From positions 1 through 38,908 of the forward strand of contig JANYCX010000037.1 of NCBI GenBank assembly GCA_025360065.1: a stretch of 38,908 nucleotides of DNA, read 5' to 3'. Position 1 is the stretch's first letter. Each line of letters opens with the position of its first letter. Shown here in pieces: positions 24,468 through 33,310 of the stretch. The notes under the pieces were generated by a model that saw only the letters and a program-made list of their open reading frames with translations, did not search any database and was not told the DNA's origin. The DNA comes from Acetobacteraceae bacterium. GTDB lineage: Bacteria; Pseudomonadota; Alphaproteobacteria; Acetobacterales; Acetobacteraceae. A program made the position numbers and the translations under genes.

Positions 24468-25957
24468 TCCCCGAGATAGCGCGCGGCCAGATGGGCCTGG
24501 AAATCCGCCGGATCGAGCGGCTTTCCAGTCGCCGCGCGCAGCAGATCGTTGAACCCCAGCAGGCTGCCGCGGCCGTGCACATTGGTGCGCAGCCAGCCGA
24601 GCAGCACCGATAAGTCGCCACGCCCCAGCGCCGCATCCAACCCCGGCTCCGCACGGCGCGCCGCCGCCATCAACTGCGCGGCCGCCATCGCGCCCAGCGT
24701 GTAGGACGGGAAGTAGCCGATCGCGCCGTCATACCAATGAATGTCCTGCAACACGCCTTGGGCATCGTTGGGGGGCGTGATGCCGAGCAGCTTATGCAGT
24801 CCGTCATTCCACGCGCCGGGCAGGTCGGCCACCGCGAGATCGCCTGAAACCAACGCCTGTTCGAGCTGGAAGCGCAGGATGACATGGGCCGGATAGGTCA
24901 TTTCATCGGCATCGACGCGAATGAAGCCGCGTTCGATATGCCGGGTCAGCCGGCCAAGATTGCCAGCGGCATACACCGCCGGATCGCCGCCATAGGTTTG
25001 CAGCAATTCGCCGCCGAGCCAGCCGAGAAACGCGTCGGTGCGGCAGGCCTGCATTTCGACAATCAGCGACTGGCTTTCATGCGCTGCCATCCCGGCGGCT
25101 TCCCCCACCGGTTGACGGGAAAAGCTCACGGGCAGGCCGCGTTCATAAAGCGCGTGTCCGGTTTCATGCAGCACGCCCATCACTGACGGGGCAAAATCAT
25201 GGTCGTAATAACGGGTGGTGATCCGCACATCGGTCGGCGTGCCACCGCAGAACGGATGGGTGGATTTGTCGAGGCGGGAATGGTCAACCTCCAACCCGGC
25301 GCGGTGCGACAGGCGGCGGCACAATGCTTCGGTCAATTCCTGGGGAAACCGCCCCTGCACCGGGAGGGGGGCGCCACGGCGAGCCTGAATTTCTTCGGCC
25401 TGCGGCAAAGCGGTTGCGAGGAATTGGGCATAATTGGCGAAAATCGGCGCGACATCCCCCGCGCCAATGCCGCGCTGATAGCCATCCATCAGCGCATCAT
25501 AGGGCGACAGGTTGAGCGCCGGCGACAAAGCCGACGCCTGCTGGCGGACCAATGCCACAACCTCGGTCAGATGCGGCCGCACCGCGGCGAAATCAGCGTC
25601 CTTGCGGGCGCCGCGCCAGACCTGCTCACACGCCGAATTGGCCCGGCTTTGCGCCTCGACCAGATCGGCCGGCACCGAAATCGCCCGGCGATGGGCGTGG
25701 CGCATCAGGCCGAGATTGGCCTCATGCCAGGGATCGGCCGGCGGCACGGCCGCCAGCAGGTCATCAGCAACGGCGGGTGCGGTCAGCATTTCATGGCCAA
25801 GCCCCGCCAGCACCGCCATCTGATCGCCCCGCGCCGCCCCGCCACCCGGCGGCATCATCGCGGCAGCGTCCCAGCCCAGCATGCCAGCGGCCTCCCCCAG
25901 GGTCGCGAGCCGGGTGAAGCGGGCGGTAAGCCGGGCATAGGCGGTATTGCCGGTCAT
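24464..25957 (-). CDS. M32-family metallocarboxypeptidase
   Basis: This 497-residue enzyme belongs to the thermostable carboxypeptidase 1 (Taq) family, which removes C-terminal residues from peptides in the cytosol. The zinc motif is H264-E265-TG-H268 (LHETGHALYE), with E294 (HESQS) as the third ligand. The family segment RLDKSTHPFCGGTPTDVRITTRY, read here in two parts, precedes it. The start overlaps the surf1 stop (ATGA), so it is the last gene of the oxidase operon. Its stop shares the TTAA with the convergent hyuAB stop (24464-24467). Confidence 0.9.
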   Translation of the reverse strand: MTGNTAYARLTARFTRLATLGEAAGMLGWDAAAMMPPGGGAARGDQMAVLAGLGHEMLTAPAVADDLLAAVPPADPWHEANLGLMRHAHRRAISVPADLVEAQSRANSACEQVWRGARKDADFAAVRPHLTEVVALVRQQASALSPALNLSPYDALMDGYQRGIGAGDVAPIFANYAQFLATALPQAEEIQARRGAPLPVQGRFPQELTEALCRRLSHRAGLEVDHSRLDKSTHPFCGGTPTDVRITTRYYDHDFAPSVMGVLHETGHALYERGLPVSFSRQPVGEAAGMAAHESQSLIVEMQACRTDAFLGWLGGELLQTYGGDPAVYAAGNLGRLTRHIERGFIRVDADEMTYPAHVILRFQLEQALVSGDLAVADLPGAWNDGLHKLLGITPPNDAQGVLQDIHWYDGAIGYFPSYTLGAMAAAQLMAAARRAEPGLDAALGRGDLSVLLGWLRTNVHGRGSLLGFNDLLRAATGKPLDPADFQAHLAARYLGD

Positions 25958-26658
25958 GGGCGTAACGTCTTTCGAGCATGGATGAGGAAGATGACAATCA
26001 GGATGACTGCAAAGCTGAACCAGGTCAGCGCGTAGCCGAAATGGTTGTTCGGCGGGCGGGGCAGGCTGCGGGCCGGGTCGGGCATCCCGGCCGGGCCGAT
26101 GGCGATCACCGTGTAGGGCGCAAGCTTCACCCCGAGTGCGGCGCCGATTGCGGCGGGGTCGAGGGTGTAGAACCGCCGTGTGCGCAGGTCATCGCTTGCG
26201 GCAAATAACCCGGCCTGCTCGGCGGGGCGAATGAACCCCTCGATGGTCGCCGGGCCGGCTGCGGGGTGGGCGTTGATCCCCGCCACCCAGCCGAGTGCAA
26301 CCAGCACCGGCCCGCCGGATGGCCGGTCCATCACCCCGAGCAATTGCGCGCCCATTTGCGTGCTCTGCATCGTATCGCGGCCTTGGGCGCCATAGAGGCT
26401 CCACAGGTCATCGCGAAACACCCCGGTCAGGCGAATTTTAGCAAATGCGGCGGGGTTTTCCGGGAGGTCGATGGCCGGTTGCGCCTCGGCGAGCGCGATC
26501 TGGTCGAGCAATCCTTGCTTCCACGCCATCCGGTTGAGTTGCCACACGCCCAAACCGATCAGGACCACGAGCATGATTACCGTGGACAATACCGGGAGCA
26601 GCAGACGCCGTCCGGCTTGCAACCGGCGCATCCGCACTGCCTCCAGGGCGTCGGTCAC
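25954..26658 (-). CDS. surf1: SURF1-family cytochrome oxidase assembly protein
   Basis: SURF1 inserts haem a into cytochrome oxidase subunit I. The 234-residue protein has an N-terminal membrane helix (LLLPVLSTVIMLVVLIGLGVW), a long periplasmic loop with LTGVFRDDLWSLYGAQGRD and VLVALGWVAG, and a C-terminal helix (NNHFGYALTWFSFAVILIVIF). I chose the GTG at 26658, which overlaps the ctaE stop (GTGA); an ATG at 26631 is a shorter option. It belongs to the cox operon and overlaps the M32 gene. Confidence 0.85.
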   Translation of the reverse strand: MTDALEAVRMRRLQAGRRLLLPVLSTVIMLVVLIGLGVWQLNRMAWKQGLLDQIALAEAQPAIDLPENPAAFAKIRLTGVFRDDLWSLYGAQGRDTMQSTQMGAQLLGVMDRPSGGPVLVALGWVAGINAHPAAGPATIEGFIRPAEQAGLFAASDDLRTRRFYTLDPAAIGAALGVKLAPYTVIAIGPAGMPDPARSLPRPPNNHFGYALTWFSFAVILIVIFLIHARKTLRP

Positions 26659-27506
26659 TCGCCAGCAATGATGCCGTGGCCCCACCAATAGACGCAAATG
26701 AACAGGAACAGCCAAACCACGTCGACGAAATGCCAGTACCAGGCAGCCGCCTCAAAGCCGAAATGCCGGGTCGGGGTGAAGTGCCCGGCCTGGGCGCGGA
26801 TGGTGCAGACCAGCAGGAACAGCGTGCCGATGATGACGTGAAATCCGTGGAACCCGGTCGCCAGGAAGAACACCGCCGGATAGACGCCGCCGCCCATGAA
26901 CTTGAACGGCGCTTGCGAATACTCGAACGCTTGGCAAGCGGTGAAGCTGAGGCCGAGCAGCACGGTTATCACCAGCGCCCAGACGGCCTCGCGGTTTTTG
27001 CCTTCGATGATGCTGTGATGCGCCCAGGTCACGGTGGTGCCGGACAGTAGCAAGATCATCGTGTTGAGCAACGGGAGATGGAACGGATCGAAGGTCAGCG
27101 TGCCAGCCGGCGGCCAGGTCGGGTTTTCGACCCCAAGCACATGTTCGGGGAACAGCGCGAAGTGGAAAAACGCCCAGAAGAACGCGACGAAAAACATCAC
27201 TTCCGAGGTGATGAAGAACATCATGCCGTAGCGCAGCCCAAGGCGTACGACCGGGGTATGAACGCCGGCGGTGCGGCTTTCGCGCACCACGTCGCGCCAC
27301 CAGAAGAACATGGTGGTCAAAACGGTCAGCAGCCCGGCGATCAATGCCAGCCAATTGCCGTAATGGGCAACCATGACAGTTCCGAACAGAGTCAACCCGC
27401 CACCCATCGCGCCAACCAGCGGCCACGGGCTCGGGTCGACAAGGTGATAAGGCTGCTTCAAGCCGGAACTTGTGATTGCCGACGCGCCGTGATTGTCGCT
27501 GCTCAT
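26655..27506 (-). CDS. ctaE: Cytochrome c oxidase subunit III
   Basis: Subunit III of the aa3-type oxidase is an integral membrane protein with about seven helices. The 283-residue product has HLVDPSPWPLVGAMGG at the start, SEVMFFVAFFWAFFHFALFP with the conserved glutamate, NTMILLLSGTTVTWAHH, and the C-terminal HFVDVVWLFLFICVYWWG. I chose ATG 27506 (MSSDNHG). It follows ctaG after 109 bases that hold no clear gene; a TTGATG...GATTAT pair there could be a weak extra promoter. Confidence 0.95.
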   Translation of the reverse strand: MSSDNHGASAITSSGLKQPYHLVDPSPWPLVGAMGGGLTLFGTVMVAHYGNWLALIAGLLTVLTTMFFWWRDVVRESRTAGVHTPVVRLGLRYGMMFFITSEVMFFVAFFWAFFHFALFPEHVLGVENPTWPPAGTLTFDPFHLPLLNTMILLLSGTTVTWAHHSIIEGKNREAVWALVITVLLGLSFTACQAFEYSQAPFKFMGGGVYPAVFFLATGFHGFHVIIGTLFLLVCTIRAQAGHFTPTRHFGFEAAAWYWHFVDVVWLFLFICVYWWGHGIIAGE

Positions 27507-27615
27507 GCCCTGTCCACCTGTTGAACGTCTAGCCAAAACTGTTGTGATCGGTCTTGTCGCATAATCCCCAATTCGCCGGCCACATCAAGGGCTGTTGCGG
27601 AATGGTTGATCACGG

Positions 27616-28203
27616 TTATCGCAGCAATGGGCCGACATGGGTGCCGGCCTTGGCCAAGGCCTCGGACTTTGCCGCATCGTTCAGCGAGCGCAGGAACGTG
27701 TACGACAACGTGATCTCACGCACATCGGCGGTATCCGGGTCGGTCGCAATCGCGGGATCAACCCAAAAGCTCAGCGGGAACGCCATGTCCTGGCCGGGCG
27801 CCAGGGTCTGCTCATTGAAGCAGAAACACGCCGTTTTGTGGAAATATTTACCGACCTTGTCGGGGCTCACATTATAGATCGCCACGCCGGTGACCGGCGT
27901 TTTCGCGTCATTGCGGGCGGTGTAGAAGGCAACCTGCTCCTCGCCAAGACGCAGCGTGGTCTGCGCTTGTGCCGGGGCGAAATACCACGGTAGACTGGGC
28001 GCGGTGTTGGCGTCAAACCGCACCGTAATCAGGGCTTCTGTCACCCCGGGGCTGCTGCCAGGGCCAATTTGCGGCGTGCCGCCATAGCCGGTTGCCGCGC
28101 AGAACGCGCGATAAAGTGGCACAGCCGCGAATGACAAACCCACCATCCCGACCATCACCGCCACCAGCGCACCGCCGACGAAACTGTTCCGGACGCCGGC
28201 CAT
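27616..28203 (-). CDS. ctaG: Cytochrome c oxidase copper chaperone CtaG/Cox11
   Basis: Cox11 delivers copper to the CuB site of subunit I. The 195-residue protein has one N-terminal membrane helix (GALVAVMVGMVGLSFAAVPLY) and a periplasmic domain with the copper-binding CFCFNEQTL (HKTACFCFNE) and the conserved FWVDPAI. The ATG overlaps the preceding small gene stop by one base (TAATG). Normal length. Confidence 0.95.
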   Translation of the reverse strand: MAGVRNSFVGGALVAVMVGMVGLSFAAVPLYRAFCAATGYGGTPQIGPGSSPGVTEALITVRFDANTAPSLPWYFAPAQAQTTLRLGEEQVAFYTARNDAKTPVTGVAIYNVSPDKVGKYFHKTACFCFNEQTLAPGQDMAFPLSFWVDPAIATDPDTADVREITLSYTFLRSLNDAAKSEALAKAGTHVGPLLR

Positions 28204-28355
28204 TATGAGTGTACCGACATCTTCACCACCGCGATGGCATAGAACAGCACCGCAAGCGCCACCAGCGACAGCAACATTGCCCAGTTACGGCCCCGCCGGC
28301 GACGGTTCAACTGATCGGACTCGGCGCGCGACAGGCTGGTGGGGAGGTCAACCAA
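28203..28355 (-). CDS. Small single-helix membrane protein of the cox operon (CoxF-like)
   Basis: The 50-residue frame has a basic segment (LNRRRRGRNWAM) followed by one membrane helix (LLSLVALAVLFYAIAVVKM). Small proteins of this layout commonly sit between ctaB and ctaG in alphaproteobacteria and are often called CoxF. It overlaps ctaB by 8 bases and ctaG by 1. I chose a TTG start at 28355 with a GGTGGA upstream; other starts are possible, since the frame stays open further upstream within ctaB. Its function is unknown, with a role in oxidase assembly inferred from position. Confidence 0.6.
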   Translation of the reverse strand: MVDLPTSLSRAESDQLNRRRRGRNWAMLLSLVALAVLFYAIAVVKMSVHS

Positions 28356-29271
28356 CGAAACGATCCACCGCGAGCGCGCCAAACAACACGAACAAATAGA
28401 GGATCGAAAACTTGAACGATGCCCGCGCCGGCGCATCGCGGTTCAGCGTGATGCCAGCGCCATCCTGGTCACGAAACACCCGACGAACATGCACCAGAAA
28501 GCCAAGTCCCATTACGGCGGCGGTCAAACCATAAACCGCACCGGTGAGGTTCAATGCCCAGGGTGCGAGGGTAATCGGCACCAGCAGCAGGGTGTAAATC
28601 ACAATCTGGCGGCGGGTTTCCCGCCCGCCGCGCACCACCGGAAGCATCGGCACCCCCGCACGGGTGTAGTCGGCGTTAGCGTAAAGCGCGAGCGACCAGA
28701 AATGCGGCGGTGTCCAAAAGAACACGATCGCGAACATCAGCAATGGCAGGATGGCGGTGCCGCCCGTGACGGCAGCCCACCCGATCAATGGCGGAAATGC
28801 CCCGGCCGCGCCGCCGATCACGATGTTTTGCGGGGTGAGCCGCTTCAGCCACATCGTATAGACGAACACGTAAAAGGCGATCGATCCCGCCAATGCGACT
28901 GCGGCAACCACATTCGTCGCCAGCCCCATCACCACCACCGATCCCACGGCAAGGGCGACGCCAAAGCCGAGCGCTTCCTCGGGGGCAATCCGGCCCGCAG
29001 GGATCGGCCGCTTGGCGGTGCGGTGCATCACCGCATCGATGTCGCGATCGTACCACATGTTGATCGCGCCCGCCGCCCCAGCGCCAATTGCGATGCACAG
29101 CACAGCCGTGAAGGCCAGCACCGGATGCAAATGCCCCGGCGCCAGCACCATGCCAATCCAGCCGGTAAAGACCACAAGCGTCATCACCCGCGGCTTTAGC
29201 AGCGCAAGCCAGTCACTGGGCGAGGAACCTTCGTCGCCCAGAACGACCACAGGGGCTACAATTTCGGTCAT
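28348..29271 (-). CDS. ctaB: Protohaem IX farnesyltransferase (haem O synthase)
   Basis: This UbiA-type prenyltransferase makes haem O, the precursor of haem a, in the membrane. The 307-residue protein has the first aspartate motif NMWYDRDIDAVMHRTAKRP and the second segment ALYANADYTRAGVPMLPVV, with PPHFWSLA between, and about nine helices. I chose ATG 29271 (MTEIVAPVVVLGDEG). It follows ctaD by four bases. Haem a synthase (ctaA) is not in this window. Confidence 0.95.
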   Translation of the reverse strand: MTEIVAPVVVLGDEGSSPSDWLALLKPRVMTLVVFTGWIGMVLAPGHLHPVLAFTAVLCIAIGAGAAGAINMWYDRDIDAVMHRTAKRPIPAGRIAPEEALGFGVALAVGSVVVMGLATNVVAAVALAGSIAFYVFVYTMWLKRLTPQNIVIGGAAGAFPPLIGWAAVTGGTAILPLLMFAIVFFWTPPHFWSLALYANADYTRAGVPMLPVVRGGRETRRQIVIYTLLLVPITLAPWALNLTGAVYGLTAAVMGLGFLVHVRRVFRDQDGAGITLNRDAPARASFKFSILYLFVLFGALAVDRFVG

Positions 29272-29275
29272 GAGA

Positions 29276-30868
29276 TCAACGGATCCGCGGCAGTTCCTCG
29301 AAGGTATGGAACGCCGGAGGGGAGCTGAGGGTCCATTCCAGCGTGGTTGCACCTTCGCCCCAGTAATTATCGGCAACGTGTTCTTTGGAGGTGAAGGTCT
29401 TGTAACAGATGTAGAAGAACAACAGGAACGCCGCACCGCCGATATAGGCGCCATACGACGCGACCATGTTCCATCCGGCAAATGCCTCCGGATAGTCAAC
29501 ATAGCGGCGCGGCATGCCGGCAAGGCCGAGGAAATGCATCGGGAAGAAGGTCAGGTTAACCCCGATGAAGGTTAGCCAGAAATGCCAGCGCGCCAAGGTT
29601 TCGGGGTATTGATGCCCGCTCATCTTGCCGATCCAATAATAGAACCCGGCGAAGATCGAGAACACCGCGCCCAGCGACAGCACGTAGTGGAAATGCGCCA
29701 CCACGTAGTAGCTGTTGTGCAGCGTCTGATCCAAGCCCGCATTGGCCAGCACCACGCCGGTTACGCCGCCGACGGTGAACAGGAAGATGAACCCGATCGC
29801 CCACAGCAACGGCACTTCCATGCGGATCGAGCCACCCCACATCGTCGCGATCCACGAGAAGATTTTGATGCCGGTCGGCACCGCAATCACCATTGTCGCC
29901 GCCATGAAGTAGGCGCGGGTATCGACGCTCATGCCCGAAATGAACATGTGATGCGCCCAGACCACGAAGCCAACCACGCCGATTGCGACCATGGCATAGG
30001 CCATGCCGAGATAGCCAAAGATCGGTTTGCGGCTGAAGGTCGAGATAATGTGGCTGACAATGCCAAAGCCGGGCAGGATCATGATGTAAACTTCGGGGTG
30101 TCCGAAGAACCAGAACAGATGCTGGAACAGCACCGGATCGCCGCCGCCTGAAACCTCAAAGAATGCCGTGCCGAAATTACGGTCGGTGATCAGCATGGTG
30201 ATGGCGCCGGCAAGCACCGGCACCGCGAGCAGCAGCAGAAAGGCGGTGACCAGCATCGACCACACAAACAGCGGCATCTTGTGGAGCGTCATGCCCGGCG
30301 CGCGCATGTTGAAGATCGTGGTGATGAAATTGATCGCCCCAAGGAGCGACGAAATACCGGCCAGATGCAACGCGAACAGAACGAAATCCAGCGCCGGTCC
30401 AGATTGATAGGTCGAATTCGACAGCGGCGGATACAGCGTCCAGCCCGGACCTGCGCCAGCGCCGACGAACTGGCCGGCCATAATCAGGGCGAAGGCCGGG
30501 ACCAGCAGCCAGAAGCTGATATTGTTCAGCCGCGGGAAGGCCATGTCGGGTGCGCCGATCATGATCGGCACGAACCAGTTGCCGAAGCCACCAATCAGCG
30601 CGGGCATGACCGAGAAAAAGATCATCAGCAGGCCATGCGACGTAACCAGCGCATTCCAGGCCTGGCCCGACGACACGATGCCGCTGCCCGGCGCCGCAAG
30701 CTGGGCGCGCATGATGATCGATAACACTGCCCCAACCAGGCCGCCGACAGCCGCGAAGATCAGATAGAGCGTGCCGATGTCCTTGTGGTTGGTGCTGCAG
30801 AACCAACGCACGAAGAAACTGGGCTTGTGGTCATGATGGTCATGCGCCGCATCGGAATAGCTGCTCAT
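29276..30868 (-). CDS. ctaD: Cytochrome c oxidase subunit I (aa3 type)
   Basis: This is the catalytic subunit of the terminal oxidase, with 530 residues and 12 helices. The haem a ligand lies in [11 protein letters not shown]. The CuB histidine and cross-linked tyrosine are in [18 protein letters not shown], the other two CuB histidines in WAHHMF, and the haem a3 and a ligands in VAHFHYVLS. The N-terminus [16 protein letters not shown] is His-rich. The ATG overlaps the ctaC stop (ATGA). Confidence 0.98.
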   Translation of the reverse strand: MSSYSDAAHDHHDHKPSFFVRWFCSTNHKDIGTLYLIFAAVGGLVGAVLSIIMRAQLAAPGSGIVSSGQAWNALVTSHGLLMIFFSVMPALIGGFGNWFVPIMIGAPDMAFPRLNNISFWLLVPAFALIMAGQFVGAGAGPGWTLYPPLSNSTYQSGPALDFVLFALHLAGISSLLGAINFITTIFNMRAPGMTLHKMPLFVWSMLVTAFLLLLAVPVLAGAITMLITDRNFGTAFFEVSGGGDPVLFQHLFWFFGHPEVYIMILPGFGIVSHIISTFSRKPIFGYLGMAYAMVAIGVVGFVVWAHHMFISGMSVDTRAYFMAATMVIAVPTGIKIFSWIATMWGGSIRMEVPLLWAIGFIFLFTVGGVTGVVLANAGLDQTLHNSYYVVAHFHYVLSLGAVFSIFAGFYYWIGKMSGHQYPETLARWHFWLTFIGVNLTFFPMHFLGLAGMPRRYVDYPEAFAGWNMVASYGAYIGGAAFLLFFYICYKTFTSKEHVADNYWGEGATTLEWTLSSPPAFHTFEELPRIR

Positions 30869-31719
30869 TGCGTGATCTCCAGGGTCGCGGCGGCGGCAAG
30901 CCGGCTTGCGTCAGCGGTCGGGTTGGCGGCGAACTTCTTCTTCGCCTCGGCAAGCCAGGCCGTGTACTCGGCTGGTGTCACCGCCCGCATCGCGATCGGC
31001 ATGCCGCTGTGCTTTTCGCCGCAAATCTGGTTGCACTGGCCATAATAGGTGCCGGGACGATCAATTTTTACCCAGGTTTCAATCGTCCGGCCCGGAATGG
31101 CGTAGCGTTGCACCCCCAAGGATGGAATGAAGAAACTGTGGATCACATCGGCACTGGTGGTCAGAATGCGGACATTCTTGCCGACCGGCACCACAACCTG
31201 ATTGTCGACATCAAGCAAACGGGTCTGCCCGGGCTTCAAATCAGCTTGGGCGACCAGGTAGGACGAGAAATTGAGCCCATCAGCGTCGGGGTAAGTGTAT
31301 TCCCAATACCATTGATGCCCGGTGACCTTGATGGTCAGGTCGGCCGCTTCAGTCCGATCCTGGAAATAGACCAGTCTGAAGCTGGGGATCGCGATGACCA
31401 CCAGGATCAGCACCGGGATCACCGTCCACGCCACTTCGAGCAGGGTGTTATGGCTGGTCTGGCTGGGATTGGGGTTCTTTTTTTCGCTGTAGCGATAGCA
31501 GACCCAGGCCAGCAAACCAGCAACAAAGATGGTGATCACAGTGATAATCACCATCACCAGCACATGCAGAGTTTCGATCTGCTCGGCGACCGGGCTAGCT
31601 GGGGTTTGTGACCACATCTGCCACGGGCGCGGCGCCTGGGCATGGGCGCTGCCCGCGAATGCGAGGGCGGCGGTTGCGAAGCTGGCAGTTGCGGCAGCGA
31701 GCCGCCGGAGGAAATTCAT
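30865..31719 (-). CDS. ctaC: Cytochrome c oxidase subunit II
   Basis: Subunit II carries the binuclear CuA centre that takes electrons from cytochrome c. The protein has a signal peptide ([19 protein letters not shown]), two membrane helices, and a periplasmic cupredoxin domain with [23 protein letters not shown] and [14 protein letters not shown], which supply the CuA ligands. It is the first gene of the cox operon. I prefer ATG 31719 ([10 protein letters not shown]), with a GGATGGA upstream; ATG 31731 is four codons longer. The 190 bases before it must hold the operon promoter, but I cannot identify it with confidence. Confidence 0.95.
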   Translation of the reverse strand: MNFLRRLAAATASFATAALAFAGSAHAQAPRPWQMWSQTPASPVAEQIETLHVLVMVIITVITIFVAGLLAWVCYRYSEKKNPNPSQTSHNTLLEVAWTVIPVLILVVIAIPSFRLVYFQDRTEAADLTIKVTGHQWYWEYTYPDADGLNFSSYLVAQADLKPGQTRLLDVDNQVVVPVGKNVRILTTSADVIHSFFIPSLGVQRYAIPGRTIETWVKIDRPGTYYGQCNQICGEKHSGMPIAMRAVTPAEYTAWLAEAKKKFAANPTADASRLAAAATLEITQ

Positions 31720-31843
31720 CGGCCAATCCATCCCGCATGAGGGGCAAAAACAAGAAACGCCTGATCGCTTATCCGGTCCTGCGTGACAGATGTGGGCTAC
31801 AAGAGGAAGGCCGCAAGATCAAGGGGGTCTGCCCCAAGCGACC

Positions 31844-31858
31844 GTCCCATTTCGGGAC
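31844..31858. terminator. Short hairpin between pmtA and ctaC
   Basis: GTCCC (31844-31848) pairs with GGGAC (31854-31858). A second short hairpin, GGGG-TCTG-CCCC, lies at 31824-31835. Both are between the end of pmtA and the cox operon. They could end the pmtA transcript, but no T-tract follows. Otherwise 31732-31909 holds nothing I can name. Confidence 0.3.
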
Positions 31859-31909
31859 ACGCTGCAATCCCTCACCCTCTGCGATATCTTGATCGCCAGG
31901 GCGAAAACG

Positions 31910-32572
31910 TCAGTTCTGCAGCCGCGCAAGTGTGAACAGGCCCAAAGGTGGGATTGGCACAAAGGTAACAGCCGCACGCTCGTTGCCCGGAAACAGCGCT
32001 TCGACCGCGAAATCCGGATGCCAGCCCAGCGCGCGGGACGCGGGGGCAAGGGCGCGTTCCACCCACCAGCGCGGCCCGTTCTCGGCGGCGAAATGGTTGA
32101 CCAGCAGGATATGACCGCCAGGACGCACCACCCGGCGCATTTCGGCCAGCAATAATATCGGATTGGGCACCACCGAGGCGACGAACATCGCCACCGCGAT
32201 ATCGAATTGTCCGGCGGCAAACCCGGTATCCTCAGCATCGAGCACCAGCAGCGCCTCGACATTGTCGAGCCGCTCGGCGGCAACCCGTGCAGTGGCACGG
32301 GCGAGCATTTCAGCCGACAAATCAATGCCGGTGATACGCTTTTCCGCGCCATAATGGGGCAAGGCGAGGCCGGTCCCGACCCCTACTTCAAGCACCCGCG
32401 CGCCGGGCAAACGATTGACCTCAGCGACGGCACGCTGACGCCCAAGTGCGGAAATGCCTCCAAACACAAGGTCGTAGACCCCGGCCCAGCGACGATAGGC
32501 GCGGCGCACCGCGTCCGCATCCAGCTGATTCCCCGCACCAATGTCTCGGCGGGTTTGGGAAGCCTGGTTCAT
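31910..32572 (-). CDS. pmtA: Phosphatidylethanolamine N-methyltransferase, PmtA type
   Basis: The 220-residue protein is a class I SAM methyltransferase. It has AVRRAYRRWAGVYDLVFG at the start, the SAM motif VLEVGVGTGLALPHY near 60, ITGIDLSAEMLARA, and EMRRVVRPGGHILLVNHF. This layout matches alphaproteobacterial PmtA, which methylates phosphatidylethanolamine stepwise to phosphatidylcholine at the membrane. A UbiE-like or other small methyltransferase is an alternative. AGGAGG lies 9 bases before ATG 32572, a strong ribosome binding site. It stands alone between gcrA and the cox operon. Confidence 0.75.
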   Translation of the reverse strand: MNQASQTRRDIGAGNQLDADAVRRAYRRWAGVYDLVFGGISALGRQRAVAEVNRLPGARVLEVGVGTGLALPHYGAEKRITGIDLSAEMLARATARVAAERLDNVEALLVLDAEDTGFAAGQFDIAVAMFVASVVPNPILLLAEMRRVVRPGGHILLVNHFAAENGPRWWVERALAPASRALGWHPDFAVEALFPGNERAAVTFVPIPPLGLFTLARLQN

Positions 32573-32680
32573 CGCTGGCAACCTCCTGTCAGGCGGGTCG
32601 CGGCAAGTTGCCGCGCCCGAACCCAACAGTTCACGTTAGCATGGCGGCGCGCCCTTGGGGAGGCCACACCGCGACCGATC

Positions 32681-33172
32681 TCAGGCCGCCGCTTCATCGC
32701 GCCGATCGCGAACCCGGACATAGGCCAGCGCCGCATGGGCGCTGCAATAAGGCTTCCCAGCAGTCGCGTCGGAGTCACAAAAGCGAAAGCTTCTGGTCCC
32801 CGGCTCACCGATTGGCCAACAACACGTCGACAGCCGTGACGGTGTATAAGGCACTGCGCGCACCGCCGGGCGGGCGGTTTGCGGGGCTGCTGCGCGTTGC
32901 GGCGGCGGCGCTGCAACGGCGGTAACGACGGGCGGGGTAGCCGATAACGGCGGCAGGGTCGGGCCAATAACCCGACGTGGTGCGGCAGTGCGCGATGTCG
33001 CGCTCACGCCGTCCCGTCGAATGGGCGATGGGCGAGGCGGCAGGTTGAGGCGATGCGCCTTGCCGACCACCGCATTCTTGGAAACCGACATGCGGCGGCC
33101 GATTTCTGCCGTCGACAAACCCTCATTCCAGAGGTCCCGCAGTTGCGCGATGGTCTCGTCGTTCCACTCCAT
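32681..33172 (-). CDS. gcrA: Cell cycle regulator GcrA
   Basis: GcrA is an alphaproteobacterial sigma-70 cofactor that binds GANTC-methylated promoters and controls S-phase genes. The 163-residue protein has the N-terminal DNA-binding part (MEWNDETIAQLRDLWNEGL, then STAEIGRRMSVSKNAVVGKAHRL), a Pro/Ala-rich linker, and the C-terminal cysteine-containing domain (CCWPIGEPG, FCDSDATAGKPYCSAHA). ATG 33172 has GGGAGG 8 bases upstream. Its upstream region holds a promoter with a GANTC in the spacer and a DnaA-box-like nonamer. Confidence 0.95.
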   Translation of the reverse strand: MEWNDETIAQLRDLWNEGLSTAEIGRRMSVSKNAVVGKAHRLNLPPRPSPIRRDGVSATSRTAAPRRVIGPTLPPLSATPPVVTAVAAPPPQRAAAPQTARPAVRAVPYTPSRLSTCCWPIGEPGTRSFRFCDSDATAGKPYCSAHAALAYVRVRDRRDEAAA

Positions 33173-33204
33173 ATCGTAGGCCTCCCGGACAAACACTACC
33201 AGAT

Positions 33205-33270
33205 ACGGTAGGGCTTCCAGACTCAAGGTCAATCGCCAGGATGCGCTGGAACGCAAAATCTTGTGGAAAA
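33205..33270 (-). promoter_or_regulatory. gcrA control region: promoter, GANTC site, DnaA-box-like site
   Basis: On the minus strand a TTTTCCACA (33270-33262) differs by one base from the DnaA box TTATCCACA. Downstream lie a TTGACC -35 (33232-33227), a GAGTC methylation site (33224-33220) inside the 16-base spacer, and TACCGT as -10 (33210-33205). In Caulobacter, gcrA is activated by DnaA and CcrM methylates GANTC. The layout fits that logic, but the functional link here is inference. Confidence 0.45.
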
Positions 33271-33310
33271 CTCGTCCGCAAGGCCCAAAATACGGGAATT
33301 TAACGCTGAC

